DNA from: Candidatus Abyssobacteria bacterium SURF_17 | GTDB lineage: Bacteria; Abyssobacteria; SURF-5 | Direction of reading: 5' to 3' | Length of the DNA stretch: 64,000 nucleotides | NCBI GenBank assembly: GCA_003598055.1 | Contig: QZKI01000131.1 | Span: 21,045 to 85,044 of the forward strand | Shown here: positions 58,221 through 64,000 of the stretch, in pieces | Layout: every line of letters starts with the position of its first letter | Position numbering within the stretch: the first letter of the stretch is position 1 | Position numbers and translations under genes: made by a program | The notes under the pieces: model-generated | The model's input: only the letters and a program-made list of their open reading frames with translations | Database searches by the model: none | What the model was told of the DNA's origin: nothing

Positions 58221-58301
58221 TCTCTCCTCCTATTCTCTCCCTAAACGTTTGTCCGTTGGGCATCAGGTTGCTGGGAGAACTGGCGGGAACATCGGGTCAG
58301 T

Positions 58302-58330
58302 ATTAAAGCAGATTAGTTATTATTTGTCAA
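58302..58330 (-). promoter_or_regulatory. Sigma-70 promoter of the TonB receptor operon with spacer operator
   Basis: Minus strand: TTGACA (58325-58330), 17 bases, TTTAAT (58302-58307). The spacer holds ATTAGTTAT (plus strand, 58312-58320). Its inverted copy ATAACTAAT lies at 58386-58394, 74 bp away, about seven helical turns. DNA-looping repression between the two half-operators is possible. Confidence 0.55.
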
Positions 58331-58474
58331 CATAATTCGTAATATCTGATTCATTGGCTCTTTATGAGTCTAACAATAACTACTGATAACTAATAATTCC
58401 AATAATACGTCTTACCACTACCAACGGATATCCGGAGATGATGGAACCTGTGGTCGCGTTGTTGAGGGTGGGAA

Positions 58475-59410
58475 TTAGGCCTTTTTTTCGGTCTGGGTGT
58501 CCTGCGGAAACAGCATTTTTCCGCACAGGCTTAGGTCGTAGCCAGTCAGATTGTTGGCAAGTTCTCGGAAGGCTGATTCATGCAGGAGTCCGACGAAGAG
58601 TTGAACCCCTTCTTCAAAAAAGCGGTCTTTGAGGGTGAGTAAATCAAAGCGCTCCCAGCCCCATGAAATGAAATCGAGGCTGAGGAGTCCGGCCACTGCC
58701 CTGATTCCAGGGCCGGCATCTGCTCGGCCGGAGAGCACTTCAAGTCCAACATCAATGTGGCGGGACATCTCCGTGTGGTACCCGTTGACCTGGTCGCCTT
58801 CGATGCCGCACTTTGCAAGTTGCTTGTCCAGGAGCAGTCGTGTACCCGTTCCCAATGGCCGATTAACGATGGTCAGGCCCGTTTGTCGGAGGTCGGCGAC
58901 GCTCTCGATCCGTTTAGGATTGCCTTTGGCCAGCAGCAGTCCTTGCTCGCGTTTGCAGAAGTTCACTACTGCGGGGAGCTGCCCCAGTTCTTCCTGAGCA
59001 AATCCGAAATTATACTCGTTCTCGCTTTCTTGAAGTAGATGGCTTGAGGCAATATGGCAGAGACCGCGCCTTAGTGCTCTGATTCCGCCAAGGCTTCCGA
59101 GGTTTCCGAAAACCGCGGCGTGTTCCGGGTACAGTCGGTTGAAAAGAGACATCGCTCTATCAAGAAGGATGTCGTTGCTTCCACTGATAACGAGCAGTCC
59201 GCGATAGGATGGAACATCTTGTGAAGTGGTCGGATAGTTGATGGTCTGGTTCTCGAGCCACTGCTCGACGAGGTGGCGGGGGAAAAGCCACTTGCCGGTC
59301 ACTTTCGTGGCCGGAAGTCCCTTATCTGCAATGAGAGAGTAGACCACCTTCTCGTTTATGTCGAGTAGCTGCGCGACCTCATGCGTATTCAGCAGGTCTT
59401 TCCTTTCCAT
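58475..59410 (-). CDS. HTH excisionase-like domain / PBP-like ligand domain regulator
   Basis: 311 residues from ATG 59410, with GGAGG 8 bases upstream; the open frame runs to 60073 without support. Residues about 5-55 are an excisionase-type (MerR-like) HTH (LLNTHEVAQLLDINEKVVYSLI, PATKVTGKWLFPRHLV). Residues about 70-300 are a periplasmic-binding-protein-like domain of the kind fused to HTH domains and to MoeA, which binds molybdate or similar ligands (GLLVISGSNDILLDRAM, GLTIVNRPLGTGTRLLLD, DVGLEVLSGRADAGPGIRAV). I infer a metal- or oxyanion-responsive regulator of the adjoining TonB receptor operon, which it precedes on the same strand. Confidence 0.82.
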   Translation of the reverse strand: MERKDLLNTHEVAQLLDINEKVVYSLIADKGLPATKVTGKWLFPRHLVEQWLENQTINYPTTSQDVPSYRGLLVISGSNDILLDRAMSLFNRLYPEHAAVFGNLGSLGGIRALRRGLCHIASSHLLQESENEYNFGFAQEELGQLPAVVNFCKREQGLLLAKGNPKRIESVADLRQTGLTIVNRPLGTGTRLLLDKQLAKCGIEGDQVNGYHTEMSRHIDVGLEVLSGRADAGPGIRAVAGLLSLDFISWGWERFDLLTLKDRFFEEGVQLFVGLLHESAFRELANNLTGYDLSLCGKMLFPQDTQTEKKA

Positions 59411-59434
59411 TCTCAATCGCCTCCGGTCTCCGCA

Positions 59435-59463
59435 ATTAAAGCACGGATGCGTCCGCAAGTCAA
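59435..59463 (-). promoter_or_regulatory. Sigma-70 promoter of the HTH-PBP regulator
   Basis: Minus strand TTGACT (59458-59463), 17 bases, TTTAAT (59435-59440). It carries the palindrome CGGACGCATCCG in the spacer. The -10 is identical to that of the TonB receptor promoter. Confidence 0.55.
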
Positions 59464-59642
59464 TAGGGTTTTTGACAAGAAGGCGGACTCTTCCTGATGG
59501 AATTCGGGATGTAAGGAAGAAGACGAACGACTCTATAAGGCGTGTTACACGAATGGCATGTTCGGGCGGCGCGCAGTGGCATTCCCTCCCAAGTTTGCGG
59601 TTTAGCAAATCCAAGAATTGTCTCCCTCTGTTCTGTTCTCGG

Positions 59643-59941
59643 TGACGCAAGTGACGCATAAAGGGCGTTTTTTGTGTTACCCGTATATAAGACAGCGAAC
59701 CGAACGGTCGGTTTGCCCGCGCAAGATGCGCGGGGTTTCGGGTTCCGAGTTCCGGGTTTCGGGTTAAAGGCGAACAGGGGCGTGACGCAAATGACGCATC
59801 ATGACGCATCTCCGGGATGAAAAAAAGCAGGCGAAAGGGGAAGGACGAAAGGTAAAAGGGGATACGTAAGCAATTGACATAAAATGGGTTCTGAAGCAGA
59901 TTGATTTCGTCTTTTGGTGAATTCATGACGCATATGACGCA
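59643..59941. repeat. Seven TGACGCA direct repeats in three clusters, 9-10 bp period
   Basis: Copies start at 59643, 59652, 59783, 59792, 59802, 59926 and 59935. Within clusters the units read TGACGCAAG, TGACGCATA, TGACGCAAA, TGACGCATC. The near-helical spacing suggests protein binding or a satellite-like repeat. Location 230-530 bp upstream of the HTH-PBP regulator start is notable. Confidence 0.6.
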
Positions 59942-60381
59942 TCTTTTCGTGTTTTCTCTATAGGAATGTGGATAACTGCAGTGCGGCATAGCCGCAACCA
60001 AGAAGAAAGAAGATGGATCGCGAATATCACGAATGGAACAAATCGCGCGAATGAGCATCCTCTTTCCTTTCATTGTTGCATCCTCTTGTCGTGGAAGGGG
60101 ATGACCGTCACAAAGATCAACGAAACTCTTGGACCACGAATTACGCGAATTTCACGAATTACCGCGTGCATCATGATGCCAATGATGAAGGGTGGGGATG
60201 GGCGGGTCAAGGAAGTTTTTGTTAACAAATGGGGCGCAAACTTTGGAACATGAATGACCGGGAGGGCTTGCGCCGGGGGAAAAGGGGAAAGGGTCAAACG
60301 GGGAAAGGGGAGAGACAAACCGCGGACTTCATCCGAAACCCGTGTGCCTCATGCGGCTCCCTTTTCGCGCTGCGACCGGTC

Positions 60382-60410
60382 TTGACAAAGGTTAACATGC
60401 ATGTTAACAT
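60382..60410 (+). promoter_or_regulatory. Promoter and 18-bp palindromic operator of the toxin-antitoxin genes
   Basis: TTGACA (60382-60387), 17 bases, TAACAT (60405-60410). The spacer and -10 are covered by the perfect palindrome GTTAACATGCATGTTAAC (60391-60408), typical of a type II toxin-antitoxin autoregulatory operator. Confidence 0.7.
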
Positions 60411-60416
60411 AGCCCT

Positions 60417-60778
60417 GTGAGCCGAACGATAACTTTTATCGGACTGCAGACGGGAAATGCCCCATACAGGACTTCTTGGATTCTCTGCCGGCAAAGGCGG
60501 CGCGGAAGGTAACGTGGGTGCTCAAGCTCATAGAGGATTTGGACGTAGTGCCGTCTTCATATTTCAAGAAGCTTGCGGGTACGGAAGACATAGGGGAATG
60601 CAGGATAACGTTTCGGTCAAATGCTTACAGAATATTGTGTTTCTTCGCCGATGACTCCGTGGTTGTGCTGACCCAGGGATTTATGAAGAAAACTCCAAAG
60701 ACGCCAAGGTCTGAAATAGAAAAGGCGAAGGCAATGAGAAGGGATTTCCTGAGAAGGAGGATAGGCAAACATGAGTGA
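60417..60778 (+). CDS. HigB/Gp49-like toxin, apparent -1 frameshift near the start
   Basis: The frame ending at TGA 60778 reads [15 protein letters not shown] from 60431, then [22 protein letters not shown] and [14 protein letters not shown], as in phage Gp49-like (HigB/RelE superfamily) toxins, mRNA-cleaving ribosome-dependent enzymes. No start codon lies in this frame after the stop at 60410-60412 except a TTG at 60476. The frame from GTG 60417 reads MSRTITF and would join perfectly if the T run at 60434-60437 had one more T. So a one-base deletion, a sequencing error or programmed frameshift is likely. GTG 60417 would lie at the expected transcript start (leaderless). The antitoxin overlaps the end by 8 bases. 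Confidence 0.75.
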
Positions 60779-61046
60779 CCTAAAGAAATATATTGATGAA
60801 AGAAAGAAGGAAGACAGAAAATTCGGCGAGAAATACGATGAGGGTTACGAGCGATTCAAGATTGGAGTCATGCTTCGCGAGGCCCGTAAATCCGCCGGGA
60901 TGACACAGGAACAACTTGCCCGAAAACTCAAAACCAAAAAGACGGCAATTTCACGCATTGAAAATCACGCAGAAGACGTGAAACTCTCAACCTTGGAAAA
61001 AGTCGCCTCAGCGCTTGGGAAGCGGCTGGTGGTTAAGATTGCGTGA
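60771..61046 (+). CDS. HigA-like XRE antitoxin
   Basis: 91 residues. A Cro/cI-type HTH ([50 protein letters not shown]) follows a charged N-terminal part (about 1-25). It overlaps the toxin by 8 bases with toxin first, the order of higBA modules. It would neutralise the toxin and repress from the palindrome at 60391-60408. The start ATG 60771 follows a GGAGGA site at 60755-60760. Confidence 0.85.
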   Translation: MSDLKKYIDERKKEDRKFGEKYDEGYERFKIGVMLREARKSAGMTQEQLARKLKTKKTAISRIENHAEDVKLSTLEKVASALGKRLVVKIA

Positions 61047-61587
61047 AGCCACGGAACCATGTGAGTCGCACCGCAGCGGCGACCCACGAAGGGCGAAAGA
61101 TGAAGGGGGGAAATACGCCCGACACAGGCGCAACCAAAAAAGAAAAGACGTTGGAACCGCAGATGCACGCGGAAGGATGCGGTTTCTTCAACCGCAGACC
61201 GAAGACTGTGAACTGCAGACGATTCTATCACGGCAGGAACGGGAGCACGGGAAAGTGGGGAACAGGTGAGTGCAGATTCTATGACATACTCTTGACTTTG
61301 TTCTCGCGCAAAATAAGTGTGACTTTCTGTTGGAAGTTGCACTTACCTGTAGTGCTGAATACCTGCCCTTGCGCATAAGAGCTTAACTTTCTTCTCACGT
61401 CGGCAGGTGAAAAACTTCTTGCTTTTTGATATACTGTTCTTGGTTGGAAATACTGGGATTAATAATCGGGGATTGCGTGTACCCGTTGCTTGGGAATCAG
61501 CGATTCGGGCGACCTCCAAAAAACAGGGGGAACTTCAATTGTCCGGCAGTGTCAACAGGTAATTGCATGCATTGAGTCATACAGGCT
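61047..61587. other. Intergenic region between toxin-antitoxin and cassette-like genes
   Basis: 541 bases without a recognisable gene. A TGATATACT -10-like string lies near 61426-61434. The following DNA looks AT-richer than the rest of the window, suggesting the edge of acquired DNA. Confidence 0.35.
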
Positions 61588-62247
61588 ATGAAATATGGAC
61601 GGATAGCAGGAAACAAGAGCATTAACGAAACTATCTATCGATGCTTCGAGTGTATCTGCGAGGAAGATGCCCGGAAATTTGTAAAAAAGCTTGGTGAACA
61701 ACCCCACTATGGTCCTCAAGTTATGCACACTTTCAGGGAGTTGATTCTTGGGGCTTATCTTGCATCAAGTGGGCTCAACGTCCGCTATGACTATCCAGTT
61801 GATTCGAGTACACCTGATTGGTGTATTTTGGATGAAATATCAAAACTGAGAGGGATCGTTGAGCTAACAAACCTTCATACCAAGCAAAGTATCGAAAATG
61901 AAATTAAGCAGGCATTTCAAGCCAAAGACTCATGGGCGGATTGGATGCCATTAAATGACAATCGCCTTTACCAAAGCATTTGGAACAAGGCACAGGTGTA
62001 CAAAAGTTTGGTTGAAAGACATTGTGTTCCGTACGTCATTGCAGTATTTGGAGATTTCTTCGCTGCAGTGGATATAGACGAACTGCACCCATGTTTAAAT
62101 GACAGTGGTACAGGCCTATTTGGGTTGTATCCCACGATAAGTGGGGTTCTGTTCTTTGAAGAAGAAGCTGGCAGGTATCACTTCAAATACTTTCCCAACT
62201 CGCATGCCATCATGGAGATACAACTCGCAGAAGGTGCATTTCCATAG
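61588..62247 (+). CDS. Hypothetical protein, possible PD-(D/E)XK-type nuclease fold
   Basis: 219 residues. I recognise no named family. A TPDWCILDE followed by a GIVELTNLHTK element about 14 residues later resembles the Asp...Glu-x-Lys order of PD-(D/E)XK nucleases, although x is Leu and the Lys is replaced by Thr. The N-terminal half is helical (HTFRELILGAYLASSGL). An attC-like site begins 6 bases after its stop, so it looks like an integron-type gene cassette. The role could be defence, but this is only a suggestion from location and the weak motif. Confidence 0.5.
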   Translation: MKYGRIAGNKSINETIYRCFECICEEDARKFVKKLGEQPHYGPQVMHTFRELILGAYLASSGLNVRYDYPVDSSTPDWCILDEISKLRGIVELTNLHTKQSIENEIKQAFQAKDSWADWMPLNDNRLYQSIWNKAQVYKSLVERHCVPYVIAVFGDFFAAVDIDELHPCLNDSGTGLFGLYPTISGVLFFEEEAGRYHFKYFPNSHAIMEIQLAEGAFP

Positions 62248-62253
62248 CTGGCG

Positions 62254-62317
62254 TCCCAACACTGCGTACAGCCGACGCGCTCCGCTCCGCTCCCGCGGCT
62301 GATACGCACCGTTATGT
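62254..62317 (+). other. Integron attC-like recombination site
   Basis: 64 bases running from CCCAAC (62255-62260) to GTTATGT (62311-62317). Left TGCGTACAGCCGACGCG and right CGCGGCTGATACGCA form an imperfect inverted repeat with unpaired bases, as in 59-base elements (L''/L' and R''/R'). The core GTTATGT is a variant of GTTRRRY. The 10-bp string GTTATGTGTC (62311-62320) recurs inverted as GACACATAAC (63553-63562) after the next gene, as expected for a cassette boundary. Confidence 0.65.
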
Positions 62318-62348
62318 GTCTCGGGGAATCGAGCACTGAGGGCATATC

Positions 62349-63539
62349 GTGACAATTGAACGAGCCGATTTCGATACTATCACGGAGCAAGACTTACGGG
62401 AGCTTGTTGAAGCTCAGGTGCCCGAAGGACTGCGTCTCGACTTCAAACTTACACAGTATGGAAACTCCGACTCGGACAAGCGCGAATTGCTTAAGGACAT
62501 ATCTGCATTTGCAAACACACAAGGAGGACATCTATTAATAGGCGTGGAAGAAACCGGAGGAGTAGCTACCGCTCTAACTGGCATAGACATAGATACCGAC
62601 AAAGAAATCTTGCGGATGGAACAGATTCTGAGAAGTGGTCTGACCCCTCCACTTTCCAATCTTCGAATCAGGACCATTCCTCTGGCAAGTGAGCAAAAAG
62701 TGCTGCTCTTGCGGGTTCCCCGCAGTTGGAATCCACCTCATCGCGTTTCAGCCGGGGACGTGAACCGGTTTTATATTCGTCACTCTGCAGGTGTGCATGA
62801 GGCAAGCATGGAGGAGTTACGCGCTTTGTTTAGTCAATCGGCATCGGCTTTGGAGCAAGCCCGGCGTTTTAGAGACGAAAGGGTTCGCCTTGTGTGCGAT
62901 GGCCGGGGACCCCGACCCCTTGAGGGGAATGGGCGATTCTTCCTTCACATTGTTCCCGTCGCAGCTTTTTCGGGAATGGTGCATCTCGACATGCAACAAG
63001 TGCCCACAAGAATTAATGCGTTTGGGCTGCTGGGTGTCCAGCTAGGAATGACGCCACGGTATAACTATTATGGTTGCATTAATGAAATGGGTGGAAATGA
63101 AAGCGGCGGCTACACTCAGGTCTTTCGCAATGGCGCTCTTGAAGCAACGATGGCGGGTATAGTGATGGAAGGTCAGACAGGACGCCATTATGTTTACGCC
63201 CTGGACTTGGAGATGTACATCTTTCAGAAGTTGTCGTCATACATCATGGGGCTCCGGGACCTTGGTGTGCCCCCGCCTTTAATCATTATGTTCACCTTGG
63301 AGGGTGTGCAAGGTGCTTACTACGCAGTTGCGAGGTCATATCTCCCAAGGAGCGAGTCTCCGCTGCCTGAACCGATTCTGGCACTCCCAGAATGCGTAAT
63401 GGAGGATTACGGCACAAATAGTGACCATGAGCGAGCGGTACGTCCGGCCTTTGACGCTCTGTGGAATGCAGCCGGTTACTCAGAATGTCAGTTCTTCAAT
63501 GAAGATGGAGTTTGGGATGGGAAGTGGCATCCCAGCTAA
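62349..63539 (+). CDS. AlbA_2/Schlafen-type ATP-binding domain protein
   Basis: 396 residues from GTG 62349. Residues about 12-155 form an AlbA_2 (Schlafen AAA-like, divergent) domain: LRLDFKLTQYG, LLKDISAFANTQGGHLLIGV and FYIRHSAGVHEAS are the hallmarks. The remaining 240 residues resemble no domain I know (INAFGLLGVQLG, NESGGYTQVFRNG). AlbA_2 proteins often occur in defence islands and as regulators with a linked HTH domain, which is missing here. It is bordered by an attC-like site upstream and a matching R''-like string downstream, so it is probably a cassette gene. Function uncertain. Confidence 0.72.
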   Translation: MTIERADFDTITEQDLRELVEAQVPEGLRLDFKLTQYGNSDSDKRELLKDISAFANTQGGHLLIGVEETGGVATALTGIDIDTDKEILRMEQILRSGLTPPLSNLRIRTIPLASEQKVLLLRVPRSWNPPHRVSAGDVNRFYIRHSAGVHEASMEELRALFSQSASALEQARRFRDERVRLVCDGRGPRPLEGNGRFFLHIVPVAAFSGMVHLDMQQVPTRINAFGLLGVQLGMTPRYNYYGCINEMGGNESGGYTQVFRNGALEATMAGIVMEGQTGRHYVYALDLEMYIFQKLSSYIMGLRDLGVPPPLIIMFTLEGVQGAYYAVARSYLPRSESPLPEPILALPECVMEDYGTNSDHERAVRPAFDALWNAAGYSECQFFNEDGVWDGKWHPS

Positions 63540-64000
63540 GCCGCGGAAATACGACACATAACAGGCCAAATAGAGCAAGAGGGTCCGGCCCAAATCTTGA
63601 GAGGATCGGTTTGTCGCGAATTGTGATGATCTTCCTTTCCAATCCTGGCAGGATCAGCAATTTTAGAGTTCGACGCTGTCATCTGCATAGAGCGGATCAC
63701 TTCTCTGTTTGCGGATCAATCTAATCATTGTTAACCCTCGCGCTAGTGACGAGATCCGAAAGAGATGCTGGATGAACCTAAACGACCTATTGCTCCGTGA
63801 AGAAAAAGATAGGGTCGTAGGTGTCTCGTCTACACATTGACAGAGCCAGCCGTCGCGTGCAGGCCTCCAGTTCTGAAGATGGATTCCAGCTTCATGCATG
63901 CGGGAATAACAAGAACATTTGAGTCCTGCATAAGTGAAGCTTCGCTCTCAACATTTCACTTTATTTACTCGCCCAAAGAGTGAACAGTACGTTTTCAACT
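63540..64000. other. Window end, no gene recognised
   Basis: 461 bases. ACATAAC at 63556-63562 fits the start of a second attC, but the rest of such a site is not evident. A minus-strand ORF at 63663-63899 has no recognised relative. No terminator, tRNA or transposase was identified. Confidence 0.35.

Larger units (their letters stand above)
59411..60416. other. 1-kb gene-free region with repeated TGACGCA elements
   Basis: No protein family seen. Seven direct copies of TGACGCA occur in three groups: 59643/59652, 59783/59792/59802, 59926/59935 (start positions), with copies in a group 9-10 bp apart. Two CACGAATT-type repeat tracts lie at 60010-60040 and 60128-60160. The last 40 bases hold the promoter and palindrome of the toxin-antitoxin genes. 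Confidence 0.5.

Noticed and set aside
59411..60073. N-terminal extension of the minus-strand HTH-PBP frame to 532 residues
   Set aside because: The HTH family starts at MERKDLL (59410), which has a good GGAGG site; the upstream part has low-complexity composition, no domain and crosses the TGACGCA repeats.
63663..63899. Minus-strand ORF at the window end as a transposase fragment
   Set aside because: No DDE or other transposase motif and no inverted repeats could be identified.

Overview
The window reads as a fragment of the chromosome of an anaerobic, cytochrome-rich Gram-negative bacterium. TonB receptors, periplasmic multiheme cytochromes, a Tat-type molybdopterin-family protein and lipoproteins show a two-membrane cell. 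Qrc and Tmc respiratory modules, HdrD/DsrK-type CCG proteins and several NtrC-type sigma-54 activators are typical of sulfate- or sulfur-respiring Desulfobacterota-like lineages, but no marker gene here fixes the taxon and a candidate phylum is possible. No rRNA, tRNA, CRISPR or complete insertion sequence was seen.

Layout. 1-3138: the end of a TonB receptor, a secreted nucleoside hydrolase-FmdE fusion and a stand-alone YedF-type DsrE protein. 3139-19541: a sigma-54 activator with its own sigma-54 promoter, a divergent pair (universal-stress-like protein and NifX-DUF1847 fusion), and a long sigma-54 operon encoding QrcABCD, a small membrane protein, TmcD, TmcC, TmcB and a 15-heme lipoprotein, followed by a PAS histidine kinase. 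19542-29666: a second redox operon with three tandem membrane-anchored GcvH-like proteins, a HybA/HybB-type FeS and membrane pair, a histidine kinase with periplasmic heme motifs, an 11-heme cytochrome, its likely NtrC-type partner and an archaemetzincin. 29667-32298: a probable SAM-family riboswitch and two PLP enzymes. 32443-38046: a divergently controlled FAD/HdrD-like/FAD oxidoreductase operon with a MerR-TetR fusion regulator and a 26-bp operator. 38356-45725: a patatin remnant and a sugar or sugar-acid catabolic cluster. 46137-53991: an octaheme cytochrome, an orphan GspE-type ATPase, a TetR/acyl-CoA dehydrogenase pair, a cupin and a tiny Cys-rich protein. 54125-59410: an unusual exported protein with molybdopterin-fold-like domains, a heme motif and a tetrapyrrole methylase domain, its TonB receptor and a HTH-PBP regulator. 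60417-63562: accessory DNA with a HigBA-like toxin-antitoxin pair and two genes around an integron attC-like site.

How it fits together. In the Desulfovibrio model, Qrc takes electrons from periplasmic cytochromes to menaquinone and Tmc passes periplasmic electrons across the membrane to cytoplasmic acceptors. Here both are in one transcription unit that the linked PAS/AAA+ regulator probably controls through GTTGCA/TGCAAC sites. The second operon looks like a separate membrane redox complex controlled by a heme-based sensor, with GTTGA-N5-TCAAC sites 22 bp apart as probable enhancer elements. The strongest candidates for undescribed biology are the GcvH-like triplet, which lacks the lipoyl lysine in my hand alignment, and the exported tetrapyrrole-methylase protein with its TonB receptor.
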